A stretch of DNA of 60,891 nt, taken from Burkholderiales bacterium (GTDB lineage Bacteria > Pseudomonadota > Gammaproteobacteria > Burkholderiales > Burkholderiaceae_C). The notes beneath the pieces were generated by a model. It searched no databases. It was not told the origin of the DNA and was given only the letters and a program-made list of their open reading frames with translations. A program made the position numbers and the translations under genes. Below are positions 19,682 through 26,813 of this stretch, piece after piece (the stretch's first letter is position 1; each line of letters opens with the position of its first letter). The DNA lies in assembly GCA_028868895.1 (NCBI GenBank), contig JAGWTP010000007.1, positions 1 through 60,891 of the forward strand. Reading direction: 5' to 3'.

Positions 19682-20197
19682 ATGCGCGACGACCCGCCGC
19701 ACGAGCGCCAGCTGCTGACCTGGGTGCCGCGCCTGCGCCGCTATGCGCGCGCGCTGGCCGGCGATCGCGACGACGCCGACGACCTGGTGCAGGACACGCT
19801 GGAGCGTGCCTGGGCCAAGTCGGCCCTGTGGCGCGGCGTGGCCGACATGCGCGCCTGGCTGTTCGGCATCATGCACAACCTGCACGTCGACGCCGTCCGG
19901 CGGCCCAAGCTCGCCACCGTGTCGATCGACGACGACACGCCCGAGGTCGCGGTGGCGCCCGCGCAGGGCGAGCGCCTGGCGGTGCTCGACCTGCAGGCGG
20001 CGCTCGAGCTGCTGCCCGTCGAGCAAAAGCAGATCGTGCTGCTGGTCGCGCTCGAAGACATGGCCTATGCCGACGTCGCCGAGACCCTGGGCATCCCGAT
20101 CGGCACCGTCATGTCGCGCTTGTCGCGGGGCCGCGAACGGCTGCGTGCGCTGATGGAAGGCCGGGACGAACCGGTGCGCCTGAAAGTCGTCAAGTGA
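19682..20197 (+). CDS. ECF-family RNA polymerase sigma factor
   Basis: A 171-residue sigma-70-family protein with only regions 2 and 4. Region 2 contains 'DDADDLVQDTLERAWAK' and 'RAWLFGIMHNLHVD'. Region 4 is the helix-turn-helix 'YADVAETLGIPIGTVMSRLSRG'. There is no region 1.1 or 3. It directs polymerase to a small stress or envelope regulon. The anti-sigma gene starts 10 bp after its stop and the lipoprotein precedes it, the usual order for an autoregulated ECF unit. The inducing signal is not visible. Confidence 0.93.
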   Translation: MRDDPPHERQLLTWVPRLRRYARALAGDRDDADDLVQDTLERAWAKSALWRGVADMRAWLFGIMHNLHVDAVRRPKLATVSIDDDTPEVAVAPAQGERLAVLDLQAALELLPVEQKQIVLLVALEDMAYADVAETLGIPIGTVMSRLSRGRERLRALMEGRDEPVRLKVVK

Positions 20198-20207
20198 GCC
20201 GCTTGCC

Positions 20208-21083
20208 ATGAACCCGAACCCGCCTTCCACGCCGCCGCTGACCGAAGCCGAGCTGCACGCCTGGGTCGACCGCCAGCTCACGCCCGAGCGCCAGCGCGAG
20301 ATCGAGGCCTACCTCGCGCATCGCCCCGACGAGGCCCAGCGGGCGCAGCGCTATCGCGACCAGAAGCGCGAACTGCGCGCGCTGTTCGACCCGGTGCTCG
20401 ACGAGGCCGTGCCGCAGCGCCTGCTGCGCGCCGCGCAGCCGCGCACGCCGTGGTACCTGCAGCGGCTCGCCGCCGGCGTGGCGATCGCGCTGCTGAGCGG
20501 CGCCGCCGGCTGGGGCCTGCGCGGTGGCTTGGAGGAAGCGCCACCGGCCGGGCTCGCGTCGCAGGGCCCGACGTCGATCGCGCTGGCCTCGGCCAGCGGT
20601 TTTGCCCGCCGCGCGGCGGTCGCGCATGCGGTCTACAGCCCGGAGCAGCGCCGCCCGGTCGAGGTCGATGCGGCGCACGAAGACCAGCTCGTCACGTGGC
20701 TGTCCAAGCGCATGGGCGCGCCGATGAAGCCGCCGCACCTGCAGGCGGTGGGCTACGCGCTCGAAGGCGGACGGCTGCTGCCCGGCGGCCAGGGACCGGT
20801 GGCGCAGTTCATGTACCAGCGGATCGACGCCACCGGCCCGGGTGGCCGGCTCACGCTGTACGTGTCGAATGAAATCGGTGACGTCCGCGCCGCGGCCGGC
20901 GGGGCCAGCGGCAAGGAGCGCGGCGCCGGCACGGCGTTCCGGTTCGCACGCGAAGGGTCGATCAATGTCTTCTACTGGGTCGAGGGCCGGTTCGGCTACG
21001 CGATCTCGGCCGATGCCGACCGCGCCACGCTGGCCCGCGTCGCCGAAGCGGTCTACCGGCAGCTCGGCAGCCCGCCACGGTGA
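20208..21083 (+). CDS. Membrane anti-sigma factor
   Basis: A 291-residue protein with a short N-terminal cytoplasmic domain ('EAELHAWVDRQLTPERQREIEAY') like the sigma-binding helices of anti-sigma factors. One membrane helix follows at about residues 86-104 ('VAIALLSGAAGWGLRG'). A roughly 180-residue periplasmic domain ends the protein. No zinc-binding HxxxCxxC motif is present. It should hold the ECF factor encoded just upstream inactive until the periplasmic domain senses a signal. The C-terminal domain pattern ('LEGGRLLPGGQGPVAQFMYQ') is one I associate with betaproteobacterial anti-sigma factors. Confidence 0.88.
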   Translation: MNPNPPSTPPLTEAELHAWVDRQLTPERQREIEAYLAHRPDEAQRAQRYRDQKRELRALFDPVLDEAVPQRLLRAAQPRTPWYLQRLAAGVAIALLSGAAGWGLRGGLEEAPPAGLASQGPTSIALASASGFARRAAVAHAVYSPEQRRPVEVDAAHEDQLVTWLSKRMGAPMKPPHLQAVGYALEGGRLLPGGQGPVAQFMYQRIDATGPGGRLTLYVSNEIGDVRAAAGGASGKERGAGTAFRFAREGSINVFYWVEGRFGYAISADADRATLARVAEAVYRQLGSPPR

Positions 21084-21158
21084 GAGCGCGGCCGGCGCGC
21101 CGCCCGTTCGTCCCGCGCCGGCCGCGTCGATGCCGCGGCCGCGGCCGCGGCCGTCCGC

Positions 21159-22139
21159 CTACTCGAAGCCCACCACCGCGTGCGGCAGGTAGGGCGCTTC
21201 GAGCGTTGCCACCTCGGCGTCGCTGAGGTCGAGCGTCAGCGCGGCCACGGCATCGTCGAACTGCGCCGGCCTGGACACACCGATGATCGGCGCGGTGATG
21301 CCCGGCTTGCGCAGCAGCCAGGCCAGCGCCACCTGGGCGCGCGGCACGCCGCGTTGCGCCGCCACGCCGGCCAGCGCGTCGGCGACGCGCCGGTCGGCCT
21401 CTTCGGTGCGGGCGAACAGCGTCGCGCCGAAGGTGTCGGTGGCGATGCGCGGCGTGTGCTCGCCCCAGGGCCGTGCCAGCCGCCCGCGCGCCAGCGGGCT
21501 CCACGGGATCACGCCGACGCCCTGGTCGCGGCACAGCGGCAGCATCTCGCGTTCTTCTTCGCGGTAGAGCAGGCTCAGCTCGGGCTGCATGCTGACGAAG
21601 CGGGTCCAGCCGTGGCGCTCGGCCACCTGCTGCGCCTTGGCGAACTGCCAGGCAAACATCGACGACGCGCCCAGGTAGCGCGCCTTGCCGGCCTTGACGA
21701 CATCGTGCAGCGCCTCCATCGTTTCCTCGATCGGCGTGTGCGGGTCCCAGCGGTGGATCTGGTACAGGTCGACGTGGTCCAGCCCGAGCCGCTGCAGGCT
21801 CGCGTCGATCTCGTGCAGGATCGCCTTGCGCGACAACCCGCCCACATTGGGCGCGCGGCGCGACGCGTAGCGCACCTTGGTCGCGACGACGATCTCGTCG
21901 CGCCGTGCGTACTCGCGCAGCGCCCGCCCGACGATCTCCTCCGAGGTGCCGTCGGAGTAGGCGTTGGCGGTGTCGAAGAAGTTGATGCCCAGCTCCAGCG
22001 CCTGGCGGATCAGCGGCCGGCTGGCGGCCTCGTCGAGCGTCCAGGGGTGCGCGCCGCGGCTCGGCACGCCGTAGGTCATGCAGCCCAGGCACAGGCGCGA
22101 AACGGTCAGGCCGGTGTGGCCCAGGCGGGTGAATTCCAT
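21159..22139 (-). CDS. Aldo/keto reductase
   Basis: A 326-residue (beta/alpha)8 NADPH-dependent oxidoreductase. The catalytic tetrad is visible: Asp and Tyr in 'FFDTANAYSDG', Lys in 'VVATKVRY' and His in 'LYQIHRWDP'. The C-terminal cofactor region 'APIIGVSRPAQ' is also present. The overall type resembles YajO/L-glyceraldehyde reductase-like AKRs. It is the last gene of the leftward sugar-acid cluster, 188 bp after the UxaA-type gene. It could oxidise or reduce a sugar or aldehyde in that route. The gap contains two hairpins, so it may also be expressed separately. Confidence 0.9.
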   Translation of the reverse strand: MEFTRLGHTGLTVSRLCLGCMTYGVPSRGAHPWTLDEAASRPLIRQALELGINFFDTANAYSDGTSEEIVGRALREYARRDEIVVATKVRYASRRAPNVGGLSRKAILHEIDASLQRLGLDHVDLYQIHRWDPHTPIEETMEALHDVVKAGKARYLGASSMFAWQFAKAQQVAERHGWTRFVSMQPELSLLYREEEREMLPLCRDQGVGVIPWSPLARGRLARPWGEHTPRIATDTFGATLFARTEEADRRVADALAGVAAQRGVPRAQVALAWLLRKPGITAPIIGVSRPAQFDDAVAALTLDLSDAEVATLEAPYLPHAVVGFE

Positions 22140-22216
22140 GCGGTGCTCCAGCGGTTGACGGGTGGCGACAGACGGCGGCCACAGCGTAGCAGTTCGGGGC
22201 CGGCGCGCCCTCGCAA

Positions 22217-22294
22217 GACGGGCATCGAGCCCGTCTGGCTCGCCGATCGCTGCGCCGGTCGATCCCCCTGGCCACGAAGTGGCTCACTTCGTGG
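22217..22294. repeat. Two hairpins between the dehydratase and aldo/keto reductase genes
   Basis: A 7-bp stem GACGGGC/GCCCGTC (22217-22223 and 22229-22235) is followed by a perfect 10-bp stem CCACGAAGTG/CACTTCGTGG with a 3-base loop (22272-22294). Neither is followed by a T-run on the minus strand. They may attenuate transcription or stabilise processed mRNA ends. Confidence 0.5.
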
Positions 22295-22327
22295 CGCTTC
22301 GGGGCGCCTCGCCCTGCGCTGCGCGCT

Positions 22328-23869
22328 CTACATCACCGCCCCCAGCGCCCACGGCACGAACTCGTTCTGGCCGTAGCCGTGCACTTCGCTCTTGGTCTTG
22401 TCGCCCGAGGCGGTGCGCAGCATCTGCTGGAAGATGCGCTCGCCCATCGCGTCGATGCTGGCGCTGCCGTCGATCACCTCGCCGCAGTTGATGTCGATGT
22501 CGTCTTGCTGCTTGAGCCACAGCGCGGTGTTGGTGCTGAGCTTGAGCGACGGCGACGGTGCGCAGCCGTACGCCGAGCCGCGGCCGGTGGTGAAGCAGAT
22601 CAGGTTCGCACCGCCGGCGACCTGGCCGGTTGCGCTGACCGGGTCGTAGCCGGGCGTGTCCATGAACACCAGGCCCTTGGTCGTGACCGGTTGCGCGTAC
22701 TCGAACACGTCGGTCAGGTTGGTGGTGCCGCTCTTGGCGATCGCGCCCAGGCTCTTCTCGAGGATCGTCGTCAGGCCGCCGGCCTTGTTGCCGGCCGACG
22801 GGTTGTTGTCCATCTCCTGGTCGTTGCGGGCGGTGTACTGCTCCCACCACCGGATGCGCGCGATCAGCTTGTCGGCGACCGCCGGCGTGACCGCGCGGCG
22901 CGTCAGCAGGTGCTCGCCACCGTAGATCTCGGGCGTTTCGGACAGGATCGCGGTGCCGCCGTGGCGCACCAGGCGGTCCACCGCCGCGCCGAGCGCCGGG
23001 TTGGCGCTGATGCCGGAGTAGCCGTCGGAGCCGCCGCATTGCAGCCCGACCGTGAGGTGCGCGGCGCTCACCGGCTCGCGCTGCACCCGGTTCGCTTCTT
23101 CGAGCAGCCACTGCACCAGCTCGACGCCGTGCGCCACGGTCTTCGCGGTGCCGCCGGTGTCCTGGATATTGAAGGTGTGCAACTGGGTGCCCGCCTGGTT
23201 CGATTCCTTCAGGCTCTCCTGTTCCATCAGCCCGGCGATCTGGTTCGTCTCGCAACCCAGGCCGACGACCAGGATGGCCGCGAAGTTCGGGTGCCGCGCG
23301 TAGCCGCCGAGCGTGCGCCGCAGCACCTGCAACGGCTCGCCGGCACTGTCGGTGGCGCAGCCGCCGCCGTGGGTCAGCGCGATCACGCCGTCGACGTTCG
23401 GGAAGTGGGCCAGCGCCTCGGGGTGGATGTCGCGCCGGAACCGGTCGGCGATCGCGCGGGCCACGGTGGCCGAGCAGTTCACCGAGGTCAGCACGCCGAT
23501 GTAGTTGCGCGTGGCGATGCGACCGTCGGCGCGGCGGATGCCCATGAACGTGGCCGGCGCATCGACGAACTGCGTCGGCTGCGCGCCGGTGCTCGCCGCG
23601 TAGTCGCGCGCGAAGCTGCTGAACTCGAGGTTGTGCGTGTGCACATGCTGGCCCGGCGCGATGGCCTGCTTGGCGGTGCCGATGATCTGGTTGTAGCGCC
23701 GCACCGGCTGGCCGGGCGCGATCGCTCGCACCGCCACCTTGTGGCCCGGCGGCACCAGGCCGATCACGGTGACGCCTTCGCCCGCGAGCACGGTGCCGCC
23801 GACGAGCTGGTGGCGCGCGATCACGACATCGTCGGCCGGGTGGATGCGGATCACGAGCGGGTCGGTCAT
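22328..23869 (-). CDS. uxaA: UxaA-family sugar-acid dehydratase (altronate dehydratase-like)
   Basis: A 513-residue dehydratase. The N-terminal SAF domain ('IHPADDVVIARHQL', residues about 9-22) is joined to the UxaA C-terminal domain with conserved Cys motifs: 'THGGGCATD', 'GLGCETNQ', 'QCGGSDGYSGISANPALG'. Classical UxaA converts D-altronate to 2-keto-3-deoxygluconate. Here there is no UxaB, UxaC or KDG kinase. The neighbours are an SDR and an FAH-type hydrolase, which instead handle 2-keto-3-deoxy acids. The true substrate may therefore be another aldonate. It is a distant paralogue of GarD at 17520. Confidence 0.88.
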   Translation of the reverse strand: MTDPLVIRIHPADDVVIARHQLVGGTVLAGEGVTVIGLVPPGHKVAVRAIAPGQPVRRYNQIIGTAKQAIAPGQHVHTHNLEFSSFARDYAASTGAQPTQFVDAPATFMGIRRADGRIATRNYIGVLTSVNCSATVARAIADRFRRDIHPEALAHFPNVDGVIALTHGGGCATDSAGEPLQVLRRTLGGYARHPNFAAILVVGLGCETNQIAGLMEQESLKESNQAGTQLHTFNIQDTGGTAKTVAHGVELVQWLLEEANRVQREPVSAAHLTVGLQCGGSDGYSGISANPALGAAVDRLVRHGGTAILSETPEIYGGEHLLTRRAVTPAVADKLIARIRWWEQYTARNDQEMDNNPSAGNKAGGLTTILEKSLGAIAKSGTTNLTDVFEYAQPVTTKGLVFMDTPGYDPVSATGQVAGGANLICFTTGRGSAYGCAPSPSLKLSTNTALWLKQQDDIDINCGEVIDGSASIDAMGERIFQQMLRTASGDKTKSEVHGYGQNEFVPWALGAVM

Positions 23870-23995
23870 TGGAGCCCCTCGTCAAACGAGTACGTTCGCC
23901 GATCCCCCGAGACGATTCGGGCCGGCTTGGGGTGGCCCGGCGCTCGGCCCGAACGGGACACCCTGGGCGCGTCAATTCTCATCGTCGCGCCTCGT

Positions 23996-24862
23996 TCAGT
24001 TGTCGATCAGTGCCGGGTCCCACGCGTGCACGCGCTGGTGCTGCTCGCCCAGGCCGGCAATGCCCAGGCGCATCTCGTCGCCGGGCTTCAGGTAGACCGG
24101 GTGCGGCTTGCGGCCCATGCCGACGCCGGGCGGCGTGCCGGTGCTGATCAGGTCGCCGGGGTACAGCGTCATGAAGCGACTGATGTAGCTCACCAGATGA
24201 GCCACGCCGAACACCATCGTGCGGGTGTTGCCGGTCTGCATGCGCTGGCCGTTCACGTCGAGCCACATCGCGAGCTGCTGCGGGTCGGGGACTTCGTCGG
24301 CGCTCACCATCCACGGGCCGACCGGGCCGAAGGTGTCGCAGCCCTTGCCCTTGTCCCAGGTGCCGCCGCGTTCGATCTGGTATTCGCGCTCGGACACATC
24401 GTTGACGACGCAGTAGCCGGCCACGAACTTCAATGCGTCGGCCTCGCTCACATAACGCGCCTTGGTGCCGATCACCACCCCCAGCTCGACCTCCCAGTCG
24501 CCCTTGACCGAGCCCTGCGGCAGCACCACCGGATCGTTGCAGCCGACCAGGCTGCTGAGGGTCTTGGTGAACAGCACCGGCTCGGCCGGCACCGGCAGGT
24601 TCGATTCGGCCGCGTGGTCGGCGTAGTTCAGCCCGACGCAGATGAATTTGGCGCAGCCGCTCCACGGCGGCGCCGTGCGCCCGGGGTCGGCGACCACCGG
24701 CAGCGTGGCCGGGTTCAGCTCGCGCAGGCGCTGCAGGCTGTGCGGCGCGAGGCTGGCCGCGGTGATGTCGGGCAGCACGCCCGACAGGTCGCGCACCACG
24801 CCCTGCGCATCGACGAGGGCCGGCTTTTCTGCGCCCTTGGCGCCGTATCGCATCAGTTTCAT
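23996..24862 (-). CDS. FAH-family hydrolase, possibly 2,4-diketo-3-deoxy-sugar-acid hydrolase
   Basis: A 288-residue fumarylacetoacetate hydrolase-family protein. Metal and substrate motifs are 'CVGLNYADHAAE', 'DWEVELGVVIG' (Glu ligands) and 'FGPVGPWMV'. Length and motifs resemble 2,4-diketo-3-deoxy-L-fuconate hydrolases. Those split the diketo acid into pyruvate plus a hydroxy acid such as L-lactate or glycolate. The SDR gene upstream would supply that diketo acid. Other members cleave acylpyruvates or ureidoglycolate, so the substrate is inferred from context only. A MITE-like element fills the gap to the SDR gene. Confidence 0.87.
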   Translation of the reverse strand: MKLMRYGAKGAEKPALVDAQGVVRDLSGVLPDITAASLAPHSLQRLRELNPATLPVVADPGRTAPPWSGCAKFICVGLNYADHAAESNLPVPAEPVLFTKTLSSLVGCNDPVVLPQGSVKGDWEVELGVVIGTKARYVSEADALKFVAGYCVVNDVSEREYQIERGGTWDKGKGCDTFGPVGPWMVSADEVPDPQQLAMWLDVNGQRMQTGNTRTMVFGVAHLVSYISRFMTLYPGDLISTGTPPGVGMGRKPHPVYLKPGDEMRLGIAGLGEQHQRVHAWDPALIDN

Positions 24863-24900
24863 GGTCGTGTCCTTCGTTGAGGTCGTGGAAATTTGCTGGA

Positions 24901-24996
24901 ATTTGCCACCAAGGCTCAAAGACGCCAAGGAAGCAGGGAAAGTTCAAAGTCTTGCTACAGGCTCACTCTTCGTGTCTTTGTGCCTTGGTGGCAAAT
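24901..24996. repeat. MITE-like inverted-repeat element, copy A
   Basis: The element is about 96 bp long with perfect 15-bp ends, ATTTGCCACCAAGGC (24901-24915) and GCCTTGGTGGCAAAT (24982-24996). Imperfect pairing continues inside (CAAAGACGCCAAGG against CTTCGTGTCTTTGTG). It is strikingly lower in GC than its surroundings. It is closely related to copy B at 43232-43320. It has no coding capacity and lies between the FAH hydrolase and SDR genes, within the probable operon. Confidence 0.8.
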
Positions 24997-25020
24997 GAGT
25001 GATCGGACGCAAGCGCGACC

Positions 25021-25791
25021 TTAGTTCGACCAGCCGCCGTCGATGATCTGCGTGGTGCCGGTGGTGAAGGACGATTCGTCCGAGGCGAGGTAGACCGCCA
25101 GCGCCGCGATCTCGGCGGTGGTGCCGACCCGGCCCATCGGCTGGCGCGCGACGAACCAGGCCTGCGCCTGCTCGAGCGTCTGGCCGGTCGAGCGGGCCTG
25201 CGCCGCGATGCGCTCGCGCAGCGAAGGCGACTCCACCGTGCCCGGGCAGATCGCGTTGCAGCGCACGCCGCGGGTGATGAAGTCGGCGGCGATCGACTTG
25301 GTCATGCCGATCACCGCGGCCTTGGTGGTGCCGTAGACGAAGCGGTTCGGCGCGCCCTTGATGCTGCCGGCGACCGACGCGACGTTGATGATCGAGCTGG
25401 CGCCGCGGCCCTGCTCGAAGGCCGCGAGCATCGAAGGCAGGAACGCGCGGGTCACTCGGTACATCGCGCGCACGTTCAGGTCGAACGAGAAGTCGAAGGC
25501 GCGCTCGTCGCAGTCCAGGATCGTGCCGGCGTGGACGAAGCCGGCGCCATTGAACAGCACGTTCACCGGGCCCGCCGCCTGCGCCGCCGCGGCCACGGCG
25601 TTGGCGTCGGTCACGTCCAGGCGCCGGGTTTCGCAGCCGCTGGCCTGCGCCAGATCGGCGAGCAGCGCCTCGTTGATGTCGGTGGCGATCACGCGCGCGC
25701 CTTCGCGGACGAAGGCCTCGGCCGTGGCGCGGCCGATGCCCTGGCCGGCGGCGGTGATGAAGGCGGTCTTGCCGTGCAGTCGTTGGCTCAT
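25021..25791 (-). CDS. Short-chain dehydrogenase, BDH2/2-keto-3-deoxy-L-fuconate dehydrogenase-like
   Basis: A 256-residue classical SDR. It has the NAD-binding 'TAAGQGIGRATAEAF' (residues about 13-27), the acidic 'ATDINE' that favours NAD over NADP, and 'NVASVAGS' with the catalytic Ser. 'YGTTKAAVIG' supplies Tyr and Lys. The 'NVLFNGAGFVHAGTILDC' and 'CPGTVESPSL' blocks are those of the BDH2-like group, which includes bacterial 2-keto-3-deoxy-L-fuconate 4-dehydrogenases. It likely oxidises a 2-keto-3-deoxy acid to the 2,4-diketo acid for the FAH hydrolase. The gene follows the GntR regulator by 51 bp. Confidence 0.9.
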   Translation of the reverse strand: MSQRLHGKTAFITAAGQGIGRATAEAFVREGARVIATDINEALLADLAQASGCETRRLDVTDANAVAAAAQAAGPVNVLFNGAGFVHAGTILDCDERAFDFSFDLNVRAMYRVTRAFLPSMLAAFEQGRGASSIINVASVAGSIKGAPNRFVYGTTKAAVIGMTKSIAADFITRGVRCNAICPGTVESPSLRERIAAQARSTGQTLEQAQAWFVARQPMGRVGTTAEIAALAVYLASDESSFTTGTTQIIDGGWSN

Positions 25792-25842
25792 GTCGGGCGG
25801 TTCTTTCGAGGCGGGGTGGAAGGAATCGATCGCGCGGTGCCG

Positions 25843-26592
25843 TCAGGCCGCCTTGCGAGCCAGCCGGCGGCGCGGCGCCGCAGGCGCGCCGCTGGCCGGC
25901 GCGGCGTGGCCGATGCTCGCGGTGAAACGGTCGTGCGAGTTCGACAAGTGTGCCGCCATCGCGGTGCGCGCGGCCGCGGCCGAGCGGCTCGCGATCGCCG
26001 CGATCACCGCGGCGTGCTCGGCGATCGCGGCGGTCCAGCTGTGCGCGGTCTCGAAGTGGCTGCCGAGCTGCTCGAACAGCGGATTGCGGCGCTCGTCGAA
26101 CAGCTCGCCGACGATGCGCTCGAGCACCGAGTTCTCGGCCGCCTGCGCGATGCGCAGGTGGAACAGGCGGTCGCCGCGGGCCGGCGTGTGGCCGCTGTCG
26201 ACCTCCTGCTGCATCAGCGCCAGGGCATTGCGCAACCCGGCGACCTGCGCCCTGCTCATGTGGTGAGCCGCGTGCGCGGCAAGTTCGCTTTCGATCAGCG
26301 CGCGCGCGCGCAGGGTTTCGAGCGGGCCCTCGGCGCTGACCGTGCGGGTGCGCGCGGCGTCGATCGGCAGCACGTAGATGCCCGAGCCCATGCGCACCTC
26401 GACCCGCCCTTCGACCTCGAGCGCGATCAGCGCCTCGCGCACCGACGGGCGCGACACGCCGAGCTGCTGCGCCAGATCGCGCTCGGGCGGCAGGCGCGAG
26501 CCCACCGCATATTCGCCGCGCTCGAGCAGGCCCCGCAGCTGGTCGGCGATCTGGCGGTACAGGCGGCGGGGTTCGATGGTCTGGATCGGCAT
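25843..26592 (-). CDS. GntR-family regulator, FadR subfamily
   Basis: A 249-residue repressor-type protein. The N-terminal winged helix has 'RLYRQIADQLRGLLERG' and 'RLPPERDLAQQLGVSRPSVREAL' (residues about 8-59). The C-terminal all-helical FCD domain has metal/ligand residues in 'ESELAAHAAHHM', 'FHLRIAQAAENSV' and 'EHAAVIAAI'. FadR-type GntR proteins sense small organic acids. It is the first gene of the leftward sugar-acid cluster and should control it. A FadR-type palindrome lies just upstream of its own start. The tail is Ala/Arg-rich and likely disordered. Confidence 0.9.
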   Translation of the reverse strand: MPIQTIEPRRLYRQIADQLRGLLERGEYAVGSRLPPERDLAQQLGVSRPSVREALIALEVEGRVEVRMGSGIYVLPIDAARTRTVSAEGPLETLRARALIESELAAHAAHHMSRAQVAGLRNALALMQQEVDSGHTPARGDRLFHLRIAQAAENSVLERIVGELFDERRNPLFEQLGSHFETAHSWTAAIAEHAAVIAAIASRSAAAARTAMAAHLSNSHDRFTASIGHAAPASGAPAAPRRRLARKAA

Positions 26593-26600
26593 CGCGGGGG

Positions 26601-26619
26601 TGGTCAAGTGGCCTGACCA
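26601..26619. promoter_or_regulatory. Candidate GntR/FadR-type operator
   Basis: The inverted repeat TGGTCA (26601-26606) and TGACCA (26614-26619) includes TGGCCTGACCA (26609-26619). That resembles the FadR-subfamily consensus TGGTNNNACCA. It lies 9-27 bp upstream of the GntR start codon, where it could mediate autorepression. It also lies in the region shared with the divergent RND operon. Confidence 0.5.
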
Positions 26620-26813
26620 ATCGGTAAAGAATAGTGTAGGCGGCGTTCCTGCGTCAACATCGATGCGAACGTCACACGCAGGCCTGTGCTGCGGTCGGGG
26701 GCGCGACGGTCGCTGTGTTGCCGGCGCAGCGTCGGCCGCCCCTGCTGCACCGATGCGCCGCGACTGCAACAATCCGCGCGCATCGGCGCCGGCCGAGAAC
26801 ACTGCCTCGCACC

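Noticed and set aside
22272..22294. The perfect 10-bp hairpin as an intrinsic terminator of the dehydratase gene
   Set aside because: There is no T-run after it on the minus strand, so it is listed only as a hairpin.
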